Source of the DNA: Agaribacterium haliotis
Lineage (GTDB): Bacteria; Pseudomonadota; Gammaproteobacteria; Pseudomonadales; Cellvibrionaceae
NCBI RefSeq assembly: GCF_002312815.1
Contig: NZ_NKQJ01000004.1
Coordinates: 1 to 64,000, forward strand
DNA length: 64,000 nucleotides
Direction: 5' to 3'
The notes under the pieces are model-generated. The model saw nothing but the letters and a program-made list of their open reading frames with translations. It searched no databases and was not told the origin of the DNA. Of the stretch, positions 8,008-16,809 are shown one piece after another. Every line of letters begins with the position of its first letter. The first letter of the stretch is position 1. The translations under genes and the position numbers were made by a program.

Positions 8008-9549
8008 GTGAAAAGAATAATAATTGTCGGCGGTGGTACGGCCGGCTGGCTGACCGCAGGTACTCTGGCGGCTAAGATAAAAGAAAGCTGTGATATGGGC
8101 CCGCGTATTACACTGGTTGAATCACCAAATGTGCCGATTGTTGGTGTTGGGGAAGGCACTTGGCCGACTATGCGCAATACCCTAAGGAAAATGGGAATTC
8201 GCGAAACGGATTTTATTCGCGAGTGCGACGTATCATTTAAACAGGGTGCCAAGTTTGCTAAATGGACCAGCGGTGCCGACAACGACTTTTATTATCACCC
8301 GCTTATTCTTCCGCAAGATTTTAATCATATTAATTTAGCTCCGCACTGGCTTGACCAGGGTGCCGGGCAGAGCTTTTCCGAAGCTGTTTGCCCTCAGGAA
8401 GCGCTGTGTGAGTTGGGCCTTGCACCGAAACTTATTACCACACCAGAATACGCCAGCGTTGCCAACTACGCCTATCATTTAAATGCCGGCACCTTTTCGA
8501 AATTTTTGCAAAAACACTGTGTCGATAAGCTCGGTATTGAACATATCCTCGACGATGTATTGAGCGTAAACAGCGCCGACAATGGCGACATTCGCTCGCT
8601 TAGCTGTGCCAGCGGTAGTGAAATTGACGGAGACTTATTTATTGACTGCAGCGGTTTTAAATCACTGCTGCTCGGTCAGCACTATCAGGTAGCGTTCAAA
8701 TCGTGTAAAGACACACTGTTCCTGGATACGGCCCTGGCTGTGCAAGTGCCTTACCCGGACGAGAACAGCGCTATTGCTTCACACACTATTTCAACGGCGC
8801 AAGATGCCGGCTGGATCTGGGATATCGGCTTGTCTTCGCGCCGCGGGGTTGGCCATGTATATGCCAGCGATTACTGCAGCGAACAAGAAGCCGCCGACAA
8901 GCTGCGCGCTTATGTAAAAGCCAGCGGTGCCGACGCCGATAAACTTGACTATAAAAAAATATTGATCCAGCCCGGCCATCGCGAAAAGTTCTGGCATAAA
9001 AACTGTGTTGCTATCGGCCTCTCTGCTGGATTTTTAGAACCGCTTGAAGCCTCGGCTTTAGTACTGGTTGAGATGTCGGCGCAGATGATTGCCGAGCAAT
9101 TGCCGGCAAATCGCGCGGCGATGTCTATTGTGGCAAAGCGCTTTAATAAGACGTTTAGCTATCGCTGGCAGCGTATTATCGACTTTCTCAAGTTGCACTA
9201 CATTGTTAGCAAACGCGATGACCACGATTTTTGGATTGATAACCGCAACAAAGCTACCATCCCCGATAGCTTACAAGAGCTGATGGAGCTGTGGACTTAT
9301 CAAAGCCCCTGGCACGATGATTTTGATCACGCAGCAGAAGTGTTTCCCGCTGCGAGCTATCAGTATGTTTTATATGGCATGGGCTTTGAGACCCAGGCGA
9401 GTTTTTTAGAGCGCTCTGAGTCTAGAAGAAAACTAGCCATGGAAAGTTTCCAAAAAAATAAAATGTTAACTCAGCAATTAGTTCAGCACTTGCCAACTAA
9501 CCGGGAGTTGATAAATAAAATAAAAGAATACGGTTTGCAAAAAGTATGA
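8008..9549 (+). CDS. Flavin-dependent tryptophan-halogenase family protein
   Basis: A 513-residue protein starting with GTG. It has the N-terminal dinucleotide motif IIVGGGTAGW, a Lys at 78 in SFKQGAKF aligned with the catalytic lysine of PrnA, and a Glu at 347 in FLEPLEASAL aligned with the PrnA glutamate. The family hallmark WxWxIP appears as WIWDIG (Trp269, Trp271, Ile273), with Gly replacing the proline. Family members use FADH2 from a separate reductase to make hypohalous acid; those next to TonB receptors mostly have unknown substrates. The gene overlaps the SapC-like gene by 4 bases, so the two are translationally coupled. No flavin reductase gene is nearby. Halogenation itself is unproven here. 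Confidence 0.9.
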   Translation: MKRIIIVGGGTAGWLTAGTLAAKIKESCDMGPRITLVESPNVPIVGVGEGTWPTMRNTLRKMGIRETDFIRECDVSFKQGAKFAKWTSGADNDFYYHPLILPQDFNHINLAPHWLDQGAGQSFSEAVCPQEALCELGLAPKLITTPEYASVANYAYHLNAGTFSKFLQKHCVDKLGIEHILDDVLSVNSADNGDIRSLSCASGSEIDGDLFIDCSGFKSLLLGQHYQVAFKSCKDTLFLDTALAVQVPYPDENSAIASHTISTAQDAGWIWDIGLSSRRGVGHVYASDYCSEQEAADKLRAYVKASGADADKLDYKKILIQPGHREKFWHKNCVAIGLSAGFLEPLEASALVLVEMSAQMIAEQLPANRAAMSIVAKRFNKTFSYRWQRIIDFLKLHYIVSKRDDHDFWIDNRNKATIPDSLQELMELWTYQSPWHDDFDHAAEVFPAASYQYVLYGMGFETQASFLERSESRRKLAMESFQKNKMLTQQLVQHLPTNRELINKIKEYGLQKV

Positions 9550-10280
9550 AAAACAATATTGAAGTATTAGATGCAGGCAAGCACAGCCAGCTTAAAGTTA
9601 TTACCGGGCGCGGCGCAGAGTTTGGCGAGAATGTACACTTTGTACCGGTTGTCGCCGATGAGTTAAGAAGTTTGGTGCTCGACTACCCTATCGTGCTGAT
9701 GAAAGATGAGCAGACCGGTCAGTTCTCTTTGTTTGCGTTATTGGGTTTTGAGCCGGGTGAGAACCTTTATCTTAACGGCCGTCAGTGGAGTGCAAGTTAT
9801 CTGCCTTTGCACGTTCGCCGCCAGCCCTTTGTTATATCTTACGCAAGCGATGCCGCTGGTGATAAAAAAAGCGCGGCACTTAGCATCGATCTTAGTAGTC
9901 AGCGTGTTCAAAACGATATGGGCGAGCTTTTGTTTAATGGCGACGGTAGCCCGAGCCCCTATTTGACGCAAATAAATCAACTGTTAGCAAAACTTGTCGG
10001 CGGCATGGATATAAGCCAGCGTTTTGTACAGAGCCTTGCCGAGCTAGATTTAATTGAACCGGCGCAAATAAATGTCGCTTTTGTTAACGGCGAAGAAAAA
10101 AGCTATGACGGCCTTTATACTGTGCATGAAGAAAACTTACAGGCATTAGAGCAAAGTAAACTCGCCGAGTTGCACAGCAAAGGCTTTTTACAGGCTGCAT
10201 ATTTGATGCTTGCATCGATGGGCCAAATCAGCAAACTGATAGAAATGAAAAACCAACGCCTGCAACAGGCTGTCGGCTAA
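9546..10280 (+). CDS. SapC-like family protein (PF07277)
   Basis: A 244-residue cytoplasmic-looking protein. The block HFVPVVADELRSLVLDYPIV followed by FSLFALLGFEPGENLYL, and the later LHVRRQPFVISY, are characteristic of the SapC family named after a Campylobacter S-layer locus. In marine bacteria these genes recur beside TonB receptors and tryptophan-halogenase-like proteins, and their biochemical role is unknown. ATGA overlap with the upstream halogenase indicates one operon. The 3' end overlaps the convergent pirin gene by 4 bases. Confidence 0.85.
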   Translation: MKNNIEVLDAGKHSQLKVITGRGAEFGENVHFVPVVADELRSLVLDYPIVLMKDEQTGQFSLFALLGFEPGENLYLNGRQWSASYLPLHVRRQPFVISYASDAAGDKKSAALSIDLSSQRVQNDMGELLFNGDGSPSPYLTQINQLLAKLVGGMDISQRFVQSLAELDLIEPAQINVAFVNGEEKSYDGLYTVHEENLQALEQSKLAELHSKGFLQAAYLMLASMGQISKLIEMKNQRLQQAVG

Positions 10281-11143
10281 GGGCCACTGTTAACGGCATT
10301 AGCAGCTAACTGGCCTTCGCGATAGTCGCGCAAGGCCTGTTCTATCTCTTCGATACTGTTCATGACAAAAGGCCCGTATTGAACGATAGGTTCGCGCAGC
10401 GGTCGGCCGGCCAGCAGCAGTATTTTGCTATCTTTTGTGCTTTGTATTTCGAGTTTCTGCTCTCCATTTTCGTAGCTCAACCTAGCAAGTTCTTGGCGGT
10501 GAATTTCGGTCTCAGCGATTTTTATTTGTCCATCGTAAACATAAACCAGGGTGTTAAGGCCGGGGTTTAAGTCGAGCCGTAAATTTTTGTCAGCTTCTAA
10601 GTGCAGGTCTAAATACAGGGCTTCGGTATCTTCTACTTGAAAATAACCCTCGATTTTTTGCCCGTCTATTTCTGCGCGCCCGGCCAGGGCTTTAATTGTT
10701 AAACCCTCTAGTTTGTAATTGGGAATGTTCGCCGCAGCGACATCTTCGTAGCGCGCCGCTTGCATTTTTTTAGCTGCCGGAAGGTTGAGCCAGAGCTGAA
10801 AACCGTGCATCTTACCCTGGCTCTGTTGGGGCATTTCTGAGTGGATAACACCGCGGCCGGCCGTCATCCACTGCAGCCCGCCGTCTTCAAGTAGGCCGAC
10901 ATTATTCATGTGGTCGCGGTGTTCCATCTTGCCCTGCAACATATAAGTAATGGTTTCAAAACCGCGATGGGGGTGGGCGGGAAAGCCGCCTATATAGTCG
11001 TCAGCGCTGTCGGAGCCAAAGTCATCGAGCATTAAAAACGGGTCAAAGCGCTCGGGCTGATGGCCGCCAAAGACACGCATCAATTTGACACCGTTGCCGT
11101 CACTGGCCGCCTGTGCTCGCAGTTTTTCAAGAACGGTTTTCAC
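10277..11143 (-). CDS. Pirin family protein (cupin)
   Basis: A 288-residue bicupin. The metal ligands expected for pirin are visible as His57 and His59 (AHPHRGFETITY) and His101/Glu103 (GVIHSEMP). Pirins bind iron; some act as quercetin dioxygenases and others in redox regulation. Its start lies 63 bases downstream of the azoreductase stop on the same strand, so azoR-pirin could be one transcript. That fits a quinone/flavonoid stress response, but the function is inferred. Confidence 0.9.
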   Translation of the reverse strand: MKTVLEKLRAQAASDGNGVKLMRVFGGHQPERFDPFLMLDDFGSDSADDYIGGFPAHPHRGFETITYMLQGKMEHRDHMNNVGLLEDGGLQWMTAGRGVIHSEMPQQSQGKMHGFQLWLNLPAAKKMQAARYEDVAAANIPNYKLEGLTIKALAGRAEIDGQKIEGYFQVEDTEALYLDLHLEADKNLRLDLNPGLNTLVYVYDGQIKIAETEIHRQELARLSYENGEQKLEIQSTKDSKILLLAGRPLREPIVQYGPFVMNSIEEIEQALRDYREGQLAANAVNSGP

Positions 11144-11190
11144 GTTGGGCTCCTGTGTATTGTTTAGCTTGATACAACAAGGTTAACAGG

Positions 11191-11220
11191 CCTTGGGCTG
11201 CATCATTTATGCAGCCAAGG
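11191..11220 (-). other. Long hairpin overlapping the azoreductase stop codon
   Basis: CCTTGG-G-CTGCAT, loop CATTT, then ATGCAG-CCAAGG forms a 12-bp stem with one bulge. It covers the last codons of the azoreductase gene and the start of the gap before pirin. No T-run follows on the minus strand, so it is more likely an mRNA-processing, attenuation or stability element than a full terminator. Confidence 0.5.
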
Positions 11221-11782
11221 TCTCAACTAAGGCCTCGATTTGGGCTTTGGCATCGCCGATGGCGCTGTCTTTGAAATCGCTCATTGCCAGGCCTTCGGCG
11301 TAGATAAATTCAGCGTCATCGAGGCCAACAAAACTCAACATCTGCTTAACATAGGGTGTGACAAGGTCTGAGCTTTTACCTTTGTGTTTGCCGCCGGCGG
11401 TACTGACAACATAGGTTTTTTTGCCAGTTAACAAGCCTTTGGGGCCCTCGCTGGTGTACGCAAAGGTTTCACCTGCGCGGGCGATGTGGTCAAACCAGGC
11501 TTTAAGCTGGCTGCTGATACCGAAGTTATACATCGGCGCGGCAATAATAATAACGTCGGCCTGTGTGACTTCGGCGATCAGCTCGTCGGCGAGTTTGGCT
11601 TCTCCGGCGGCGATGGCCGCTAAGGTGCTGCCGTCAAAGTGCGGCAGTTGTTCGGCAGCGACGTTGCGATAGCGTTCGCTGGCTTGGTGCTGCTGTTGCA
11701 GTTGCTGGCTTAAGTGAGCGCTGAGCTGGCTGGATTTACTGGCTTCACCGGTAATGCTTGAATCGATACGAAGAATGTTCAT
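11207..11782 (-). CDS. azoR: FMN-dependent NADH-azoreductase / quinone reductase
   Basis: A 191-residue flavodoxin-like reductase. It starts with the typical ILRIDSSITGEASKSSQL and has the FMN-site segment MYNFGISSQLKAWFDHIARAG and the conserved STAGG. The length equals the AzoR/AcpD family norm. The enzyme reduces quinones and azo compounds with two electrons from NADH. It is divergent from a LysR regulator that probably controls it, an arrangement typical of azoR homologs; a dyad lies in the shared 125-base promoter region. Confidence 0.92.
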   Translation of the reverse strand: MNILRIDSSITGEASKSSQLSAHLSQQLQQQHQASERYRNVAAEQLPHFDGSTLAAIAAGEAKLADELIAEVTQADVIIIAAPMYNFGISSQLKAWFDHIARAGETFAYTSEGPKGLLTGKKTYVVSTAGGKHKGKSSDLVTPYVKQMLSFVGLDDAEFIYAEGLAMSDFKDSAIGDAKAQIEALVETLAA

Positions 11783-11845
11783 GGCGCGTTGCCCTCGTTT
11801 GTTTAACTGCCACGACAGTGGCTACTCAAGATTTACAGCTAGTTT

Positions 11846-11863
11846 AATCTTGAAAATTAGATT
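11846..11863. promoter_or_regulatory. Candidate LysR-type operator in azoR/lysR promoter region
   Basis: AATCT-TGAAAATT-AGATT is an A/T-rich inverted repeat, 5-bp arms with 8-base spacer, between the divergent azoreductase and LysR genes. Position and shape fit a LysR-type binding site. Confidence 0.45.
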
Positions 11864-11907
11864 GATGGTGCGAATAATTAGCACTAAAACATCTAAATAT
11901 TTGATAT

Positions 11908-12783
11908 ATGCCTTTACCGACTATTAATCTGGAGCAGTGGGCGGCCTTTTGTGCTGTTGTTGAGCAAGGCAGCTTTGCCGCGGCCGCTGAGCATTTAAAT
12001 AAAAGCCAGAGCAGTGTTAGTTATACGCTGAACACTATGCAGCAGCGCTTGCCGGCGCCGGCACTCAAGATGGTCGGGCGCAAGGCCGAGCTGACCGAGC
12101 TCGGCCAGATGCTCTACCGCCAAGCCCGTGCCCTACTCGAACAAGCCTGTGCAATAGACAAAGCTGCCGAGGTATTGGCGCACGGCGGCCAAAGTGAGAT
12201 CAGCATTGCAGTTGACGCACTGTGCCCCATGCAGCGCCTGTTTCAAGCGCTCGCGGCCTTTGCTGAGTGCCAGCCCTATGTGCGCCTGCGTTTGCTGGAA
12301 ACGACCTTGAGCGGCACTGACGAAGCCCTGCTTGAAGCGCGCGCCGATATCGCGCTGACACCGTCGGTGCCACCGGGTTTTTTGAGCGAGCCGCTGTGGC
12401 CGGTGCAGATGCTGCCGGTGGTTGAATGCAAACACGAGTTGGCGCAGAGGCAGAATTTGAACGAAGCCGATCTCGCCTCGCAGCGGCAAATCGTTGTGCG
12501 CGACAGCGGCCGGCGTCGAGAGCAGACGGCGGGTTGGCAATCTTCCGAGCAGCGTTTGACGGTCAGCCATTTTGCCAGCAGTGTCGAAGCGGTGAAGGCG
12601 GGCTTAGGTTTTGCTTTTTTGCCGAAAGAGCGCATAGAAGCGGAACTAGAAAGCGGCGAACTTGTGGCCCTGGCGATGGAAAACCCGGCCGAGAGGCACA
12701 TTAGTATTCGTTTGGTACTCGCCGATCAAAGTCGCGCTGCGCCAGTGGTGAAACAGTTGGCGGAAATACTGCGCAGTGCTTAA
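11908..12783 (+). CDS. LysR-family transcriptional regulator
   Basis: A 291-residue regulator. The N-terminal winged helix-turn-helix reads LEQWAAFCAVVEQGSFAAAA...KSQSSVSYTLNTMQ, and residues of about 90-290 form the effector-binding domain with HFASSVEAVKAGLGFAFLP near its end. Divergent placement from azoR, 125 bases away, suggests it regulates that gene and itself in response to an electrophile or quinone. The effector is not identifiable. Confidence 0.9.
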   Translation: MPLPTINLEQWAAFCAVVEQGSFAAAAEHLNKSQSSVSYTLNTMQQRLPAPALKMVGRKAELTELGQMLYRQARALLEQACAIDKAAEVLAHGGQSEISIAVDALCPMQRLFQALAAFAECQPYVRLRLLETTLSGTDEALLEARADIALTPSVPPGFLSEPLWPVQMLPVVECKHELAQRQNLNEADLASQRQIVVRDSGRRREQTAGWQSSEQRLTVSHFASSVEAVKAGLGFAFLPKERIEAELESGELVALAMENPAERHISIRLVLADQSRAAPVVKQLAEILRSA

Positions 12784-12800
12784 TTATTTCATCGGGGCAG

Positions 12801-13808
12801 TTACACGCTTGGCGCCGGGCCGGTGGAGTGGCGAATAAGCAGTTTGTGGGCGACGATTTCTGCATCGCTACCGATATTGTTCCCGGCTATGGCTTGGCAC
12901 AGCCGGAGCATACTTTGTTTGCCAATGGCTGCACCCGGCTGGGCAATGGTGCTGAGCGGCGGGTCGACGATCTCGGCGTAGCGTATATCGTCAAAACCCA
13001 TCACGCTGATATCTTCGGGTATGCGCAGTTTGGCCTGTTTGATTTCGTGCATGGCGGCCATCGCCATTTGATCGTTTGCACAGAAAATCGCGCTCGGGCG
13101 CTTCTGTAAAGCAAGCAACTGGCGCGTGGCACTGCGGGCGCCGTCTAAATCCATTTTGCCTTCGACTAGCCACTGTTTTTCAATCGTTAAGCCCGCGTCT
13201 TGCATGGCCTGGCGATAACCTCGTTCGCGGTCGACGGTCAGTAGGGAGTTTTGGTCGCCGGAAATAAACGCAATACGCTTGTGCCCCTGTTGGATTAAAT
13301 AGCTAGTCGCCTCGTGCGCTGCGGCGCTGTTGTCGATACGTACGCTCGGGTAGCTACTGAGCTCGGGATTAACACTCTCACAGCAAACAATAATCGGTTG
13401 TTGAGTTTTTTGTGTGCCCGGATTAAACGGGCAGCTACTTGCAAGCAGAATAATACCGTCGGCTTGTTTGGAGAAAATCATCTGATTGTATTCTTCCGCA
13501 CTGATGCTTTCACTGCGGGTTTCGCGAATAAGTATGTTGTAGTGCTGCTCTTTGGCAACTTCATTAATACCTTGCATAACGGCGTCAAAAAACGGGTCGC
13601 CTATTTCGGGCACGACCACAACCACGATGCCACTTTTGCCTAAACGGAAGTTTCGGGCAAGCGTATTTGGCGAGTACTCTGTTTGTTCGATCGCCGCTTG
13701 TACGCGCTTGCGTGTGGCATCTTTAACCAAGTCTGGGTTGTTGATATAGCGAGAAACAGTTGCGATAGAAACGCCGGCAACTCGCGCAACTTCTTTAATT
13801 GAAACCAT
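12801..13808 (-). CDS. LacI-family transcriptional regulator (CytR-like)
   Basis: A 335-residue repressor. The helix-turn-helix (IKEVARVAGVSIATVSRYIN) is followed by the hinge (SPNTLARNFRLGKSG) and a periplasmic-binding-protein-like ligand domain (GDPFFDAVMQGINE; FISGDQNSLLTVDRERGY; VMGFDDIRYAEIVDPPLSTI). Such regulators commonly accompany TonB receptor/halogenase/SapC modules in carbohydrate loci, so control of the genes at 5.1-10.3 kb is plausible although four genes lie between. The ligand is probably a sugar or nucleoside. Confidence 0.92.
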   Translation of the reverse strand: MVSIKEVARVAGVSIATVSRYINNPDLVKDATRKRVQAAIEQTEYSPNTLARNFRLGKSGIVVVVVPEIGDPFFDAVMQGINEVAKEQHYNILIRETRSESISAEEYNQMIFSKQADGIILLASSCPFNPGTQKTQQPIIVCCESVNPELSSYPSVRIDNSAAAHEATSYLIQQGHKRIAFISGDQNSLLTVDRERGYRQAMQDAGLTIEKQWLVEGKMDLDGARSATRQLLALQKRPSAIFCANDQMAMAAMHEIKQAKLRIPEDISVMGFDDIRYAEIVDPPLSTIAQPGAAIGKQSMLRLCQAIAGNNIGSDAEIVAHKLLIRHSTGPAPSV

Positions 13809-13898
13809 TTAAGTCACAAATACGGTGCGGGTGATTAATCCCGATTTATTGTTTTTAAGGCACTTTTCTCGGGTGCTCGTGATTATAGAGTTAAGCTG

Positions 13899-13934
13899 CT
13901 GTCACGGTAAAACACTCGAGTTTGTCTGTCACCG
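13899..13934. promoter_or_regulatory. Repeat-rich site upstream of the LacI regulator
   Basis: Direct repeats CTGTCAC(G/C)G at 13899-13907 and 13926-13934 flank a near-palindrome centred on CTCGAG (13915-13920). The site is about 100 bases before the regulator start and has the central CG typical of LacI-family operators, suggesting autoregulation. The rest of the 299-base gap 13809-14107 shows no gene. Confidence 0.3.
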
Positions 13935-14107
13935 CAAAAAGTCTAAGGGACTTTAAGCGGCTATTATTAAAACTGGAAATTATTTTTATTTCTTATCAAG
14001 TACTTAGCACGGCGTGTGGGCCCAGAAGCGCTGTTTTACGCAAACCCAAGCGCATTAATTTTTAGCTCATACTGTGCGCTAATTCATGCTCGCGCTTTGA
14101 GCTACTG

Positions 14108-15706
14108 TTAGCGAAGTTCAGCAAAGGTGTTCGGGAAATTAAAACCGTAAACGCGGCCGTGGTCAAAAATTGCGCGATACATTTCACAACGGAAGGCGTC
14201 TTCACTTTTATCGCAGAAGTTTCTCGCCTCGCGCATGGTGCTTGGGCTGACGCGTGTTGTGTCTGTGGTTTTTAAGGCGATGCTTTCAAACGTGCTGATG
14301 CCGTCTCGCACATCGTACTGTTCTTCTCTGGCGTGGCAGCCAATGCAAACACTGCCGCCTTCAACCATGCGGATATGGTCAAATGGGCTGCCGTAATTAA
14401 TTTCATCATTAATTGGAAAAATAAGCTCGGCTTTAATCGAGCGACCGTCACGGGTGACCTCACTCATTTCGAGCAACGTTTTGGGCTTGTCTTTATCAAC
14501 TGTTGTGACGATCGATAAATACAACTTTGTGTTGTAGCGAATAAAGACCCGCGGGTTTTTTTCGCCCTGAATGGCCGGTTGTGCGCTAAAAGGGTTAGAC
14601 GTTGCATTGATATACATCGGTCGCGGCAGCGCCTGTACAAAACATGGCAAGGTCAGTGGCTTGGGCATTAGGTTGATAAAATCGACAAGCGTGTTGATGT
14701 CTTTGAGTTCGACATTGGGGTTGTCGCACAGCTGTGTTTGCGCTTCGGGCACATTGGCGTCGAGCGGTGCGATATCTTCGTCGTCGTTGTAGCCGTCGTT
14801 GTCGTCGTCGCGGTCGTAGTTGTCGCCAACGCGATCATCATCGTTGTCGGCCCACTCGTCGGGGTCGCTGCTGAAGGCATCAAGCTCGTCGATATAACCG
14901 TCGTTATCATCGTCGCTGTCGTGGTTGTTACCGATACCGTCCTTGTCGCTATCGAGGAATTCATTTGGATCTTTGGGCAGTGCATCGATATGGTTTTTTA
15001 AACCGTCGTTGTCGTCGTCGGCGTCGAGGCCCGCATCAATGGCGGCTTGTTCCGAGCCGGTATGGGCGCCGTTAGCCAGGCCGTCGCCGTCGATATCCGG
15101 GTCGCTGTTATTGCCGATACCGTCGCCGTCACTGTCGAGCCACTCGCTGGCATCGAGCGGGAAGGCATCTTGCTCGTCGAGATAAGTATCGTTGTCATCG
15201 TCGCTGTCGACCTCGTTGGCAAGACCATCGCCGTCACTGTCAAAACTTAAGTTTTTATCTCGCGGGGCGAGGTCTTCGCTATTGGGCGCGCCGTCGCCAT
15301 CGATATCGGGATCGCTGTTATCACCTCGGCCGTCGCCGTCGAGATCACTCCATTCGCTGGCGTCATTGGGGAAGGCGTCTTCGCTGTCGAGCACACCGTC
15401 GTTATCGCTGTCGAGTGGCTGCGGATCGCCACTTGGGCTGGGTTGCGGCCTTGAGCTCGGCGCTGGGCTGGGGCTGGGCGCAGGGCTGACTGTTGGGCTC
15501 GGCTGCGGTGCCGGGCTCGCTGCGGTGCTGGGCTGCGGCTGGGCTGGCTCAGATGGCTCTGTGCTGGGTTGGTTGCTCGGCCTGCTAGTTGGGCTCGCCA
15601 CTGGACTTGGGCTGCTTAAGTTAAGCGCAGAGGTGGTGCTGGCACCGCCACAGGCACTGAGTGTCAGGGCAGCAATTAAAGGCATAACAACAGCGTAAGC
15701 TTTCAT
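14108..15706 (-). CDS. Lipoprotein with thrombospondin type-3 repeats and C-terminal c-type heme site
   Basis: A 532-residue protein. The ATG at 15706 is chosen because it places a signal with lipobox LSAC (Cys19) at the N-terminus; the longer frame to 15778 adds unlikely residues. A Pro/Ser/Thr-rich linker (about 25-95) leads to at least ten aspartate-rich calcium-binding repeats (DSDGDGIGNNSDPDIDGDG pattern, about 96-330). The last about 200 residues form another domain with CIGCH at 454-458, a heme c attachment site, plus two further cysteines (FCDKS, FRCEM). Likely an outer-membrane-anchored extracellular or periplasmic protein. The combination suggests a calcium-stiffened stalk carrying a redox domain; its function is unknown. 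Confidence 0.82.
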   Translation of the reverse strand: MKAYAVVMPLIAALTLSACGGASTTSALNLSSPSPVASPTSRPSNQPSTEPSEPAQPQPSTAASPAPQPSPTVSPAPSPSPAPSSRPQPSPSGDPQPLDSDNDGVLDSEDAFPNDASEWSDLDGDGRGDNSDPDIDGDGAPNSEDLAPRDKNLSFDSDGDGLANEVDSDDDNDTYLDEQDAFPLDASEWLDSDGDGIGNNSDPDIDGDGLANGAHTGSEQAAIDAGLDADDDNDGLKNHIDALPKDPNEFLDSDKDGIGNNHDSDDDNDGYIDELDAFSSDPDEWADNDDDRVGDNYDRDDDNDGYNDDEDIAPLDANVPEAQTQLCDNPNVELKDINTLVDFINLMPKPLTLPCFVQALPRPMYINATSNPFSAQPAIQGEKNPRVFIRYNTKLYLSIVTTVDKDKPKTLLEMSEVTRDGRSIKAELIFPINDEINYGSPFDHIRMVEGGSVCIGCHAREEQYDVRDGISTFESIALKTTDTTRVSPSTMREARNFCDKSEDAFRCEMYRAIFDHGRVYGFNFPNTFAELR

Positions 15707-15877
15707 GCGCAGAATGTCGGTCTTGAATGGGAGGGTGCCCAGTCTAGCTGTGCATACACAAGTTCTAAGTGAGCCCATTCACAGTTAGCCGCTTGTCTTG
15801 CAGCCCGGCGCAGCAGGCGCTAGTTAATCTGAGCTAATTTGATCTCGCTCAAAGTCGAGCCCGCTTGCGAATACCGC

Positions 15878-16807
15878 TTAGCCGTCGTTTTTCTGGCCAA
15901 AACCCGAGGCGTATTTGTTGATAAAGGTGTAGACGATTTGGCGATAGGCCTCGGGTTGTACAGTGATATCGTCGCCGTGGGCCGCTCCCCAGTTTGTGTG
16001 TTCAAATTGGTGGGCCTGTTTCATTGCCGCGGCGATATTGACGCTCTGCTGGCTGTCTGTGGCGGCGTCTGATTGCGAGTGAATAAGCAGCACCGGCGCC
16101 TGAATAAAAGCTGCCGCTGCACGCGTGTCGGCGCGCTCCAGGCGAACACCGGCGCGCAGCTGCAACACCAAGTTAACGCCGGAGCGAAACCAGTGCACCC
16201 AGCTGCCATACTGGCGCGCGCCGCGCTCGAAGATGGCGCTCTGCCAGTCCTGAAAAGGGCTGTCGGCAACAACAAAAGCCGGCTGAGCATTGAGTGCGGC
16301 CGCCTGCAGTACCGTTGCTGCACCCCAGCTTAAGCCAAACCAGCCGATTTGTTGTTCGCTGTAGCCGTGCTGTTCTTGCAGCCATTGGTGCAAGCTGAGC
16401 AACTCTAGTTTTTCGAGCTGGCCACCGCCTACGCTCTCGCCGTAGCGGCGGCCGTGACCGCGCATATCGTAGCGCAGCTGTGCACAGTTAAAGTCGGCAA
16501 AGGCCGGCTGAAATTTGTCGGACTGCAGGCGCTGCTCACCCCAGCCGTGGTTGTAGATAAGTACACACGGAGCACTGTTGTCGGAGCGTATATACCAGGC
16601 GTCGATAACGCCGCCGGCGGGGCTGGGCAGCTGAATGCGCTGAATATCGTCGCGCACTTCGAGGCGCTGTATCTGCGCGAGGGCGCCGGCGTCGTAGGCC
16701 GGCTTCAGAATTTGCTCACTAAAATACCAGCAGCAGGCGAGGTAAAAAACACCGAGGCTGAGCAGCAGGCTGCTGCTGATAAACAGATAGCGTCGCCAGT
16801 ATTTCAT
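15878..16807 (-). CDS. Membrane-anchored alpha/beta hydrolase
   Basis: A 309-residue protein with one N-terminal transmembrane helix (about 8-28), then an alpha/beta hydrolase fold. It has the oxyanion segment YNHGWGEQ, the nucleophile elbow GLSWGA, the acid in HSQSDAATD and the base His in AAHGDD. The overall layout resembles the YfhR/BEM46 (DUF1100-like) group. The substrate is unknown. It lies 2 bases downstream of rluE on the same strand and is probably co-transcribed with it. Confidence 0.85.
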   Translation of the reverse strand: MKYWRRYLFISSSLLLSLGVFYLACCWYFSEQILKPAYDAGALAQIQRLEVRDDIQRIQLPSPAGGVIDAWYIRSDNSAPCVLIYNHGWGEQRLQSDKFQPAFADFNCAQLRYDMRGHGRRYGESVGGGQLEKLELLSLHQWLQEQHGYSEQQIGWFGLSWGAATVLQAAALNAQPAFVVADSPFQDWQSAIFERGARQYGSWVHWFRSGVNLVLQLRAGVRLERADTRAAAAFIQAPVLLIHSQSDAATDSQQSVNIAAAMKQAHQFEHTNWGAAHGDDITVQPEAYRQIVYTFINKYASGFGQKNDG

Positions 16808-16809
16808 GG

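Noticed and set aside
12133-12701. Two overlapping antisense frames in the LysR gene
   Set aside because: Arg/Ser-rich shadow translations without start signals; the LysR reading is intact.
14668-15698. Several long open frames on both strands opposite or across the repeat-rich lipoprotein gene
   Set aside because: They consist of low-complexity Thr/Val/Ser runs produced by translating GAC/GAT repeats in wrong frames; they have no ribosome sites or domain.
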